From an uncultured Gemmatimonadota bacterium (lineage in GTDB: Bacteria > Gemmatimonadota > Gemmatimonadetes > Gemmatimonadales > Gemmatimonadaceae): 29,074 nt of DNA. Below are positions 19,572 to 27,777 of the stretch, one piece after another. The stretch is taken from NCBI GenBank assembly GCA_946479015.1, contig CAMLEQ010000009.1, positions 1-29,074 of the forward strand. Reading direction: 5' to 3'. Both the position numbers and the translations under genes were made by a program. How positions within the stretch are numbered: position 1 is the stretch's first letter; every line of letters begins with the position of its first letter. The notes beneath the pieces are model-generated. The model worked only from the letters and a program-made list of their open reading frames with translations, made no database searches and had not been told where the DNA came from.

Positions 19572-19705
19572 CGTTCCGTCCCGGCCACCATCTGGTGGCA
19601 CCCGGCGTGAGGGAGATCACGAGCACGTCGTCGTCGGTTCGTACTGCATCGGTTCTCGGACCCGTGCTCCGGCCACGGCACCAATCAGAACTCAGGAGTC
19701 ACACG

Positions 19706-19918
19706 ATGCGTACGACCGGAACCGTGAAGTGGTTCAACGATGCGAAGGGCTTCGGCTTCATCACACCCGCGAACGGTCAGAAGGACTGCTTCGTCCACCA
19801 TTCGGCGATCCAGGGGAACGGATTCAAGACGCTGGCCGAGGGCGAGTCCGTGGAGTTCGACGTCGTGCAGGGGCAGAAGGGGCCCGCGGCGGAGAACGTG
19901 ACGCGGGTGAGCCGCTGA
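19706..19918 (+). CDS. cspA: Cold-shock protein (CspA family)
   Basis: 70 aa from ATG 19706, with AGGAG 8-12 nt upstream. The protein is a single cold-shock domain: [18 protein letters not shown] (RNP-1 motif KGFGFI) and CFVHHSAI (RNP-2, normally VFVHFSAI, here with Cys and a second His), then [20 protein letters not shown]. Length is standard for the family. Such proteins bind single-stranded RNA and melt secondary structure, and serve in cold adaptation or general RNA chaperoning. The long upstream region holds three hairpins (19505-19521, 19544-19565, 19584-19599), one with a T-tract, so expression may be controlled by attenuation or by RNA structure. The gene is followed within 31 nt by the poly-G/poly-C tract. 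Confidence 0.95.
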   Translation: MRTTGTVKWFNDAKGFGFITPANGQKDCFVHHSAIQGNGFKTLAEGESVEFDVVQGQKGPAAENVTRVSR

Positions 19919-19948
19919 TCTCGTCGTTTTGCTCATCTCTGCCGTCGT

Positions 19949-20082
<134 letters not shown>

Positions 20083-20257
20083 ACGACGGTGAGCAGGGCG
20101 CTGGCCGGCGGGACTCGCGTCCGCCAGCCGGCGCCCGTCTGTTTCCCGGGGTGCACGACTCGACACGAGGGGCGTCACCTTGCAGCAGCATGCCGCCGTT
20201 CGACGCCCGGGCACCCGAGGCTGTCCGGCGGCAGCATCTCTCCCATCGGGAGGCGTC

Positions 20258-20788
20258 ATGATCTCCAGCACGCCCGGCGAGCGTCTCGCCGATGACCGCG
20301 ACAGGATGGAACGCCAGCCCTTCCTCGCCACGCACCGCGCGCTCGCCGTCTGCACCCGCGAGCTCGGGCGCCTCTGCGACGAGGTCGTGCAGGGGGCGCA
20401 GGCGCTGCACGGCACGAGCGCCGGGGAGCTCCTGGAAGTGCGCCAGTCTCCGGGGCGCTGCATTGTGCAGTTCGGGCCTGTGGCGCTCACCGTGGCGTGG
20501 CTCCGGAGCACGCTCGACACGGTAGCGGACGGCGAGCTTCTCGCGATCGTCTGGCGCGGCACGGTCGCGCCGCGCCGGGTGCCCCTACCGGAGCGGTCGC
20601 CGGCGAGCCAGGCACCGCGCGCGGCCACGGCGCTCTGGGAGGAAGTCCTCACCGCGGTCGCCACGGACGAGGAGAGCTGGCGCTGGCAGTCGGGGAACGC
20701 CATCGCGGAGAGTCGTTCCTCCACGGAGCTCGCCGCGCAGTTCGTGGCGCGTCTCGGCGCCGCACACGCGGAGTGCCAGCCGATGTGA
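20258..20788 (+). CDS. Hypothetical protein
   Basis: 176 aa from ATG 20258, chosen because GGGAGG lies 4-9 nt upstream; the frame stays open for 26 codons further but without such a site. No signal peptide or membrane segment is visible, so it is probably cytoplasmic. The central region (FLATHRALAVCTRELGRLCD, LLEVRQSPGRCIVQFGPVAL, ELLAIVWRGTVAPRRVP) looks like an alpha/beta domain, followed by a helical C-terminus with LWEEVLTAVATDEESWRW. I do not recognise the family. It begins shortly after the doubtful poly-G/poly-C tract, so its upstream region may not be correctly assembled. Confidence 0.7.
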   Translation: MISSTPGERLADDRDRMERQPFLATHRALAVCTRELGRLCDEVVQGAQALHGTSAGELLEVRQSPGRCIVQFGPVALTVAWLRSTLDTVADGELLAIVWRGTVAPRRVPLPERSPASQAPRAATALWEEVLTAVATDEESWRWQSGNAIAESRSSTELAAQFVARLGAAHAECQPM

Positions 20789-20809
20789 TGAAATCGCGCT
20801 CGGGACACG

Positions 20810-20836
20810 CGCCGCTCCGCCGAAGGGGGAGCGGCG
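20810..20836 (+). terminator. Hairpin terminator candidate after the 176-aa gene
   Basis: A perfect 9-bp stem CGCCGCTCC / GGAGCGGCG with a 9-nt loop begins 22 nt after the stop at 20788. No T-tract follows. The remaining 150 bp up to the next start contain nothing else I can support. Confidence 0.5.
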
Positions 20837-20987
20837 GCGCGCGAGCGCCGATGCGCCCTGACGTGCTCCTGACACGATCGCCGTTGCCGATCGGTACCGT
20901 GCCCGCGCGCGCCGTGGCATCATTCCCGGGCGCCGTCCGGGCGCGATCGCCTGACGATGCGCGACTGCCATTCAACGGGAGAGCCGA

Positions 20988-21767
20988 ATGATCGGAAGCA
21001 TCTCGCGGTGGGTCGTGTGTGCCTGCCTCGCGCACGGCGCGGGCGCGACGTGGCTCCAGCCGGGCGCCGCCGCCGCCCGCGAGCGGGCGGCCGTCGACTC
21101 CGCTCACCCGGCCCCCGAGGGGCCGCTGGCGAGCGCGCGCCCCGCGGACGGACTGCACCGCTTCGTGATCCGGCAGATGCGCGACGGGGACAGCACGTGG
21201 ACGACCGCCGGCACCATGATGGTGACGAAGGCCACGCTCGCCGAGCCGTCGGGGGCTGTCGTGCGCCGCGTCATCGTGTACGACTACGGCGCGCGCGGCC
21301 GCGTCGTGGACACCACGCGCTCGGTGGCGGCCACGCTCGCTCCGGTCGCGGAGCGCACGTACAAGCCGTCGGGAATCATCACGCTGGACTTTGCCGGCCG
21401 GGTGGTGACCGGCGCGATGGGCGCCGCCACGGCGCCGAAGGCCATCCGCGACTCGCTCACCGCGCCGGCGTTCAACTCCACGGATCTGGATCTCATCGTG
21501 CGCTCCCTCGAGCTGCGCGAAGGGCTGCGCGCGCGCCTGCCGCTGTACGACCCTGAGTTCGGCGGGTTCCGCTACGCCACGGTCGAGGTGGAGCGGGACC
21601 GCGCCGCGCGCGGGGCGCCGTCCGCGGGGGACGTGTGGGTGATCGTGCTGCACGACACGCGCGTGCAATCCACCTACCGCGTGAACGGGACGACGCGCGC
21701 GCTGCTCGGCATCCACGTGAGCGTGCCGGAGCGACACGTGACCTACGACATTGCGCCAGAGGAGTGA
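20988..21767 (+). CDS. Secreted hypothetical protein
   Basis: 259 aa from ATG 20988, after GGGAGAG. The N-terminus SRWVVCACLAHGAGATWLQ is a short, only moderately hydrophobic signal peptide with possible cleavage after AAA near residue 29. The mature part is rich in beta-strand patterns (HRFVIRQMRDGDSTWTTAGT, VRRVIVYDYGARGRVVDTT, DVWVIVLHDTRVQSTYRV, LGIHVSVPERHVTYDI), like periplasmic proteins with a lipocalin- or DUF3108-type sandwich. I cannot assign a family. The stop is 15 nt before the GTG start of the NTF2-like gene, so the two form a likely transcription unit. Confidence 0.75.
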   Translation: MIGSISRWVVCACLAHGAGATWLQPGAAAARERAAVDSAHPAPEGPLASARPADGLHRFVIRQMRDGDSTWTTAGTMMVTKATLAEPSGAVVRRVIVYDYGARGRVVDTTRSVAATLAPVAERTYKPSGIITLDFAGRVVTGAMGAATAPKAIRDSLTAPAFNSTDLDLIVRSLELREGLRARLPLYDPEFGGFRYATVEVERDRAARGAPSAGDVWVIVLHDTRVQSTYRVNGTTRALLGIHVSVPERHVTYDIAPEE

Positions 21768-21782
21768 TTCGCGGAGGTCCCG

Positions 21783-22151
21783 GTGCGGGATGACCACGAC
21801 CTGATCGCGCGCGCCTACGCGGCGTTCAACGCGCGCGACATCGACGGCGCGCTGTCGGCGATGCACCCCGACGTGGAGTGGGCGAATGGCATGGAGGGAG
21901 GCTTCGTGCACGGCCACGCCGCCGTGCGCGACTACTGGACGCGCCAGTGGCGCATGATCGATCCGCACGTGACGCCGGTCGCGATCGAGCATGCGGGAGA
22001 GGGGCGGACGGTCGTGCACGTGCACCAGGTGGTGCGCGATCTGGAGGGGCGAGTGCTCGCCGACCAGATGGTGGATCACGTGTACACGATCGAGGGTGGG
22101 CTCGTGCGGCGCATGTGCATCGAGCCCCCCGGCCCGGAGGCGCTGGAGTAA
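21783..22151 (+). CDS. NTF2-like / SnoaL-family protein
   Basis: 122 aa from GTG 21783, with GGAGG 8-12 nt upstream. The sequence RDDHDLIARAYAAFNARDID then GALSAMHPDVEWANG, a VHGHAAVRDYWTRQW helix, and the strand TVVHVHQVVRDLEGRVLADQ followed by VDHVYTIEGGLVRRM are the standard arrangement of the NTF2-like cone fold used by SnoaL, ketosteroid isomerase and many small ligand-binding or hydrolytic enzymes. A single domain fills the protein. Acid residues in the pocket (D32/E35 region) are present, but activity cannot be predicted. It is cytoplasmic and downstream of the secreted 259-aa protein. Confidence 0.85.
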   Translation: MRDDHDLIARAYAAFNARDIDGALSAMHPDVEWANGMEGGFVHGHAAVRDYWTRQWRMIDPHVTPVAIEHAGEGRTVVHVHQVVRDLEGRVLADQMVDHVYTIEGGLVRRMCIEPPGPEALE

Positions 22152-22208
22152 CCGGCGGCCGGGAGTCTCGCGTGACACGAGGTGGCGCGCGCCCGCGCGC
22201 ACGCCCGC

Positions 22209-23318
22209 CTACTCCAGCATCATCGTCTCCTCGTCGCGAAGGGAGACCCGGTGCCCGAAGCGCCGGCACTCGCGATCCAGGACGCCGCGCAGCCAGTCGC
22301 GGTCCACCGCCGACGGGCGACAGAGCCGGAATCCGTGGATTCGCATCGGCACGAGCGCGAGGCGTCGCAGCTCGCCGGTGGCCGCATCGAGCGTGGGGAA
22401 GTACATCAGCACGAGGTCGCCCCGGTAACGCTCGTGACCCTCGATCCCCTCGTAGTCGTTCAGGAAGTCGCCACAACCGTAGAGGATCGGCCGCCCGCGA
22501 TGAATCTCGATCGCCTTCGGGTGGTGCGACGAGTGGCCGTGCACCACATCCACTCGCGCGCGGTCGATCAGGGCGTGCGCGAAACGGCGGTGCGCGGATG
22601 GAACGTCGAATCCCCAGTTGCCTCCCCAGTGCACGGAGGCGACGACGATGTCGCCAGGGAGTCTGGCCGCGTCCACCAGCCGCGCGATGCGGTCGGCGGT
22701 CCGCTCCGAGAAGTCGGCGATCAGGTGAACGCCGGGGCGCCCTTCGCCCGCGCTCCATTCGGCGGGGATGCCGCTGTCCTCCGCGCCGAAGGCGAACACC
22801 AGCACCCGCCTCGCGCCGGCGACGCCGAGCACGGCGGGCGCCTCCGCCCCGGCGAGATCGCGCCCCGCGCCCGCCACGCGGATCCTCGCCCGCTCGAGCG
22901 TCTCCAGCGTCTCCAGGAGGCCGGCGTCTCCCCAATCCAGTACGTGATTGTTGGCGAGGACGCAGCAGTCGATGCGCGCCGCCTCGAGCACGGCGACGTT
23001 CCCCGGATGCATGCGGTAGTTGATCCCCTTCGGCTCGGCGAGCTCGCTGGTGGTGATGCTGGTCTCGAGATTGATGATCCGCGCGTGAGGGCGCTCGCGC
23101 TCGAGCACGGCGAGCGCGTCCCCCCACACGTAGCCGGGCGCGACGGGGCGGGGGATCGCCCCGCACGCGCGCTCCGCCAGAGCCACGTAGTCGCCGGCGG
23201 AGGTGACCACGGGCTCGTACAGGCGCGGCGGACAGGAGCACGGAAGGACCTGGTCCACGCCGCGCCCCGTCATGACATCGCCGCAGAGAAAGAGCGTCAC
23301 CGCATTCGCGTCAGCCAT
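22209..23318 (-). CDS. CapA-family metallophosphatase-like protein
   Basis: 369 aa from ATG 23318, which overlaps the kdpD stop by 8 nt; ATG 23327 three codons earlier is an alternative. The protein has the PGA_cap/CapA fold related to calcineurin phosphatases: FLCGDVMTGRGVD at the start (metal site 1), IINLETSIT, VLANNHVLDWGDAG, VVASVHWGGNWG and VVHGHSSHHPKAIEI, which contribute the Asp, Asn and His metal ligands. No signal peptide is visible, unlike many CapA proteins of Gram-positives, so it is likely cytoplasmic. CapA-type proteins participate in poly-gamma-glutamate export, but many homologues lack capsule genes and act on unknown substrates; no capB/capC is seen here. Overlap with kdpD indicates co-expression with the potassium system. 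Confidence 0.9.
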   Translation of the reverse strand: MADANAVTLFLCGDVMTGRGVDQVLPCSCPPRLYEPVVTSAGDYVALAERACGAIPRPVAPGYVWGDALAVLERERPHARIINLETSITTSELAEPKGINYRMHPGNVAVLEAARIDCCVLANNHVLDWGDAGLLETLETLERARIRVAGAGRDLAGAEAPAVLGVAGARRVLVFAFGAEDSGIPAEWSAGEGRPGVHLIADFSERTADRIARLVDAARLPGDIVVASVHWGGNWGFDVPSAHRRFAHALIDRARVDVVHGHSSHHPKAIEIHRGRPILYGCGDFLNDYEGIEGHERYRGDLVLMYFPTLDAATGELRRLALVPMRIHGFRLCRPSAVDRDWLRGVLDRECRRFGHRVSLRDEETMMLE

Positions 23319-26085
23319 GAGGGGCATCGGTCGGCACCGCATCCGGGGCGCGCTCGCGCACGGCGGCCGCGGAGGGCGGCACGGCTGCCGGCGCGGCGGA
23401 TGTCGGGGTGACCGCCACCGGGAGCGTGAAGCTGAACACGCTCCCCGGGCCGGGGCCGGAGTCCACCCAGATCGCGCCGCGGTGCGCGCGCACGACCTCG
23501 CGCGCGATCGCGAGCCCGAGGCCGGTGCCACCCGCCGCATCCGCTCTCGTCAGACGCACGAAGCGGTCGAAGATGCGCGATTGCTCCTCCACGGGGATCC
23601 CCACGCCGTCGTCGACCACGGAGAACTGCACGAAGCGTCCCACGTGATCCGCCGAGACGAGCACGTGCCCACCGGCACCGGTGTAGTGCAGGGCGTTGCC
23701 GATGAGGCTGGCGAGCACCCCCGCGATGCGCTCCGCATCGGCCGACACGTCGGGAAGACTCTCCGGCAGATCGACGGCGAGCTCCACGCCGCGCTCCTCC
23801 GCGTCGCGCCGGAATCGGGCGACCGTGCCCTCTACCAGCGGTGCGGTGTGGACCGGACCGACGGCGAGGGGGAGGCGCCCCGCCTCCAGGCGCGCGAGAT
23901 CCAGCAGGTCGTCCACGAGCGCGCGGAGCCGCGCCACATCATCCTCCGCCGCGGCGAGCACGCGGCGAGCATCGACGGACGACGCCGCTCCCGTGCCGCC
24001 CTCCCGCAGCGCGCCCAGCCCCGCCGTCAGGCTCCGGAGCGGCCCCTCCAGCTCGCGGGATGCGACGGCGACGAACTCGCTCTTCAGGCGGTCCATCTCC
24101 TCGAGCTCCCTGATGCGGCGCGTCTCCTCCGCCAAGCGGGCACGCTCCATCGCGGCGGCGATCTGGTTGACGGCGGTCTCCAGCAGGTGGAGCTGCTCCG
24201 GCGCCCGCAGGCGATCAGGATCGGCGGGGCGGATCCACAGCACACCCAGCGCGCTCTCGGCGGCCGCGAGGGGGATGTACAGCGCCGGCGCGTCGCCGAA
24301 CGTGCCCGTGCCGAGTCCGGCCATCCGATGGTTGGACGCGACCCACTGGAGCGCCGGGTACTCCGACGGATCGGGAACCGGGGCGTCTCCTTCCTCCCAG
24401 CGCCGGAGCACTCCGGCGGCGTCCGGAAGGAGCACGGTCACCGCGCCATCGAACGCGGCGCCGAGCCGCGGCAGCGCGAGCCGCAGCATCGCATCCACGT
24501 CGGCCATCTGCACCAGGTCGCGGCTCAGGTCGTACAGGAACGCCGTCCGCCACTCGCGCTCGCGCGCCGTCATCCCCTGTTGCCGCAGGCGCGCCGTGAG
24601 CGTGCCGATCACCAGCGCCACCACGAGCATGACGCCGAACGTCACCAGGTACTGCGTGTCGGAGACGCCGAAGGTGAGGTGGGGGGGGACGAAGAAGAAG
24701 TCGAACGCCGCGACGCTCACCACGGCGGCCAGCACCGCCGCGCGCCGACCGAAGCGGACGGCCACGAGCACCACCGCCAGCAGGTACACCATCACCACGT
24801 TCGTGCGCTCGAAGTGGCGGTACATGACCGCCGCCACGCCGGTCGCGAGCGCCACGGCGAGCAGCCCCCAGCCGTATCCGGCCCGGCTCGCGGGACGCCG
24901 CGCGCGTCGCGCGGCCGGCCGCGCGGCGCGCTCCTCGTCCTCGCCGGTGATCACGTACACGTCGATCCCGCCGCTGCCGCGCACGATGTCATCGTGGAAC
25001 GAGAGGCCGAGCAGGTCGCGCCATCGCGAATGCGTCGGCTTGCCGACCACGATCTTCGTCACGTTGTGCGTGCGCGCGTAACCGAGGAGCTCGGCCGCCG
25101 CGCTCGCGCCGCTCCCGGTGATGGTGCGGGCGCCCAGCTCCTCCGCCAGGCGAAGCGTCTCCCACACCCGGTCGCGGTCCGCCTGCGGCCAGTGCTCGTA
25201 CGCGTGCGTCTGCACGAAGATCGCCGTCCATTCCGCGCCGAGCCGGTCCGCCATCCGCTTGGTGGCGCGCACGAGCCGCTCGCTCGACGGCGCCGGCCCC
25301 ACGCCCACCAGCAGCCGCTCGCGCACGGGCCAGGTCTCCGCCGCCGCGTGCGCGCGACGGTAGATCTCCATCTGCCGCTCCACGCGATCGGCCGTGCGAA
25401 GGAGGGCGAGCTGGCGGAGCGCGATGAGGTTCCCCTTGCGGAAGAACCGCTCCATGGCGCGCTCCGCCTGCTCGGGCAGGTAGACCTTGCCCTCGCCGAG
25501 GCGCGCGAGCAGCTCCTCCGGGGGGAGGTCGATGAGCTCCACCTCGTCGGCCATCTCGAGCACCGAGTCCGGCACGGTCTCGCGCACGCGCACGCCCGTG
25601 ATGCGGGTCACCACGTCGTTCAGGCTCTCGATGTGCTGGACGTTCAGCGTGGTGTACACGTCGATCCCCGCCGCGAGCAGCTCCTCCACATCCTGCCACC
25701 GCTTCTCGTGACGCGACCCGGGCACGTTCGTGTGCGCGAGCTCGTCCACGAGGAGGATCCGCGGGCGGCGCGCGAGCGCTGCATCGAGATCGAGCTCGGT
25801 GAGCACCACCCCCCGGTGCTCGCTCCGCCGTCGAGGAAGGATCTCGAGTCCGGAGAGCAGCGCCTCCGTCTCCCTGCGGCCGTGCGTCTCCACGAGCCCG
25901 ACCACTACGTCGTCCCCCGCACGCCGCCGCTCCTGCGCCGACTGGAGCATCGCGTACGTCTTGCCGACGCCGGCGGTCGCGCCGAAGAAGACCTTCAGGC
26001 GCCCGCGCTTGCGCTCCGCGGCCGCCGCCTCCGACTGGATGATGGCGAGCAATGCTTCCGGATCGGGACGACCGCGCTCGGACAT
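23311..26085 (-). CDS. kdpD: KdpD-type potassium sensor kinase lacking the phospho-acceptor histidine
   Basis: 924 aa from ATG 26085, with GAGGAA overlapping the preceding stop. Domains in order: KdpD N-terminal domain with Walker A GATAGVGKT (35-43) and Walker B ILLVDELAHTN (110-120); Usp-like domain (about 256-380); four transmembrane helices (about 405-500); GAF-like domain (about 512-650); kinase core. The H-box reads EFVAVASRELEGPLRSL: residue 677 is Arg (codon CGC) where SHELRTPL-type boxes have His, and the following R-T are E-G. The ATP-binding part is intact: N-box N797 in LIGNALHYT, G1 DDGVGIP (825-831), G2 GGTGLGLAIA (852-861). E. coli KdpD senses K+ limitation and turgor and phosphorylates KdpE; no kdpE follows here. 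Autophosphorylation by the usual route is therefore not expected. Confidence 0.93.
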   Translation of the reverse strand: MSERGRPDPEALLAIIQSEAAAAERKRGRLKVFFGATAGVGKTYAMLQSAQERRRAGDDVVVGLVETHGRRETEALLSGLEILPRRRSEHRGVVLTELDLDAALARRPRILLVDELAHTNVPGSRHEKRWQDVEELLAAGIDVYTTLNVQHIESLNDVVTRITGVRVRETVPDSVLEMADEVELIDLPPEELLARLGEGKVYLPEQAERAMERFFRKGNLIALRQLALLRTADRVERQMEIYRRAHAAAETWPVRERLLVGVGPAPSSERLVRATKRMADRLGAEWTAIFVQTHAYEHWPQADRDRVWETLRLAEELGARTITGSGASAAAELLGYARTHNVTKIVVGKPTHSRWRDLLGLSFHDDIVRGSGGIDVYVITGEDEERAARPAARRARRPASRAGYGWGLLAVALATGVAAVMYRHFERTNVVMVYLLAVVLVAVRFGRRAAVLAAVVSVAAFDFFFVPPHLTFGVSDTQYLVTFGVMLVVALVIGTLTARLRQQGMTAREREWRTAFLYDLSRDLVQMADVDAMLRLALPRLGAAFDGAVTVLLPDAAGVLRRWEEGDAPVPDPSEYPALQWVASNHRMAGLGTGTFGDAPALYIPLAAAESALGVLWIRPADPDRLRAPEQLHLLETAVNQIAAAMERARLAEETRRIRELEEMDRLKSEFVAVASRELEGPLRSLTAGLGALREGGTGAASSVDARRVLAAAEDDVARLRALVDDLLDLARLEAGRLPLAVGPVHTAPLVEGTVARFRRDAEERGVELAVDLPESLPDVSADAERIAGVLASLIGNALHYTGAGGHVLVSADHVGRFVQFSVVDDGVGIPVEEQSRIFDRFVRLTRADAAGGTGLGLAIAREVVRAHRGAIWVDSGPGPGSVFSFTLPVAVTPTSAAPAAVPPSAAAVRERAPDAVPTDAPHG

Positions 26086-26095
26086 CGCGTTCCTC

Positions 26096-27775
26096 TCAGA
26101 AGAGCAGGGCGGCGCTCAGCGCGAACGTCGTCTGAGCCTTCCTGCCCCCGAACGCCTGGATCGACGACCGGTCCCACCGCACCTCGGGGCGCACGAGTGC
26201 GTGGGGCCATACGCGCAGGTTCAACGTGCCCGTCGCGCTGCCGAACCGCTGGCCGGTGTTGGCGGGGAAGGCGGTCGCGCCGCTCGTGCGCGCGCCATCG
26301 CGGTCGTCCACGTAGTCGCCGCGCAGCGCGAGCTGCACCGCGCCCGCGACGTCGTAGGTCGCCCACAGGCCGCCGCCCCACCACTGGGCATCCCGCGTCG
26401 GATCCGGCAGCGCGGCGTTGGCGCGCTCCCGGCCGTAGTCGCCCTGGATCCACAGGTGCAGCGCGCTCGCGAGCTTCCGGTCGAGCAGCAGCTCGCCGCC
26501 GTAGCGGGGAGCGCCGTCGTTCCCCGGCTGCTCGGGGCCCCAGTACCCGATGAGGGCGATGGCGCCGAGTGTGTCGGGGTAGAGGCCGACGCGCCCCATG
26601 AACGACTTGGCGCGGTTGTCGTCCTGCACCACGTCCCAGCCGTTGGAAAGGCGGAGTTGCACGTCCAGCCGGCGAGAGAACCTGTGCTCCACGCTCACGC
26701 CCGTGGCGGTGAAGTTCTCCACGAAGATGAACTGATTCCCCTCCGACCAGTTGGGGTTTGCCGGGTCCTCGATGACCTCGACCCCCATGAGAGTCGCCAT
26801 CTTCCCCACCTTCACCTGAACGCCGTTCCCGTCCGTGGTCGGGATGTTCAGCGTGACGTAGAGCTGCGTGATGTCCCCCTGGGCGCCCAGGTCGAGCCCG
26901 CGCGACTGGATCACGCTCGCGTTCTGCCCGAACAGTACGCGCGTGTGCACTCCGGCATCCCACCTCGTGGCGTCGTAGGGCCGGTCGAGGACGAGCTCGA
27001 GTGCGTTGAGCATGAACTGATCGCTGTAGCGATCGTAGAGCCGGCCGGTGATCACGCGGGTCCCCGGCGCCGCCGCCGTCGGCGCGTTCGCCGAAGTGGA
27101 GTAGACGTAGGAGCCCTCGGCGTAGCCGCTCAACGTGAGGCCCCGCAGCGCGGTGATGAGCGCGCTCGGCGCTGGCGTGGTGTCCGCCGCCGCGGGACGG
27201 GGGAACGCCGAATCCAGCGCGATGTTGAGGAGCAGGACGTTCACCCGCGGTTCGCCGAGGATGCCGAACTGCCGTCCCTCGATGTGCCGATCGACCAGCT
27301 CGCGCACCGCCGCCGAGTCCGCGCCGCGGGCGCGCGCCACGCGTGCCACTTGCAGGAACGCGTTGGCCGGCGAGATGTGCGGGTCGAGCCCAGACCCCGA
27401 CGCGGTCACCATGTCGGACGGGATCTGCCCTTTCACCGCGCCATCCTCGCGCACCACACTGTCCACCCTGGGTGCGATGAGCGAGTCCGCGAGCCTGGCG
27501 CTCGTGGGCCCGAGGTTCGTCCCGGCGGAGAGCGTGTCGTCGTACCCGGCGCCGGCGGCCGACGGACGCGGATGGAAATAGTACGGGGCGGTGAAGGGCT
27601 GCCCGATGAGCGAGCTCCCCACGACACGGCCGTTCACCGTCACCAGCGAGCCGTTCGCCTGGCGCGGAAAGAGCAGCTGCGCGAGCCCGGTCACGACGCC
27701 GGGGTAGATGAGACCCGTGATGACGCACAGCACCAGCGTCATCACGATGGCGGGGCGGAATTGGCGGCGAAGCAT
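26096..27775 (-). CDS. kdpC: KdpC fused to an outer-membrane beta-barrel (BBP2/OmpL-like) domain
   Basis: 559 aa from ATG 27775; GTG 27781 overlapping the kdpB stop is an alternative. Residues 1-188 are a complete KdpC: one helix IVMTLVLCVITGLIYPGVV, FPRQANGSLV, QPFTAPYYFHPRPSAAG, SDMVTASGSGLDPHISPANA and the usual ending RVNVLLLNIALD. Without a stop, a 22-residue Ala/Pro linker (codons about 27211-27146) leads to GLTLSGYAEGSYVYSTSAN and about 350 residues of barrel strands, including GRLYDRYSDQFMLNALELVL, VKVGKMATLMGVEVIEDP and a C-terminal segment ending ALLF. This second part matches BBP2/OmpL-like porins. It has no signal peptide of its own. KdpC normally ends near 190 aa and is a periplasm-facing subunit of the K+-ATPase, so the fusion could tether an outer-membrane pore to Kdp. 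A lost stop codon by sequencing error cannot be excluded. Confidence 0.9.
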   Translation of the reverse strand: MLRRQFRPAIVMTLVLCVITGLIYPGVVTGLAQLLFPRQANGSLVTVNGRVVGSSLIGQPFTAPYYFHPRPSAAGAGYDDTLSAGTNLGPTSARLADSLIAPRVDSVVREDGAVKGQIPSDMVTASGSGLDPHISPANAFLQVARVARARGADSAAVRELVDRHIEGRQFGILGEPRVNVLLLNIALDSAFPRPAAADTTPAPSALITALRGLTLSGYAEGSYVYSTSANAPTAAAPGTRVITGRLYDRYSDQFMLNALELVLDRPYDATRWDAGVHTRVLFGQNASVIQSRGLDLGAQGDITQLYVTLNIPTTDGNGVQVKVGKMATLMGVEVIEDPANPNWSEGNQFIFVENFTATGVSVEHRFSRRLDVQLRLSNGWDVVQDDNRAKSFMGRVGLYPDTLGAIALIGYWGPEQPGNDGAPRYGGELLLDRKLASALHLWIQGDYGRERANAALPDPTRDAQWWGGGLWATYDVAGAVQLALRGDYVDDRDGARTSGATAFPANTGQRFGSATGTLNLRVWPHALVRPEVRWDRSSIQAFGGRKAQTTFALSAALLF

Positions 27776-27777
27776 GG

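Noticed and set aside
23203..26553. 1116-aa plus-strand frame opposite kdpD
   Set aside because: Long only because GC-rich DNA lacks stops on the antisense strand; its composition is Arg/His/Glu-rich and the minus strand encodes unmistakable KdpD.
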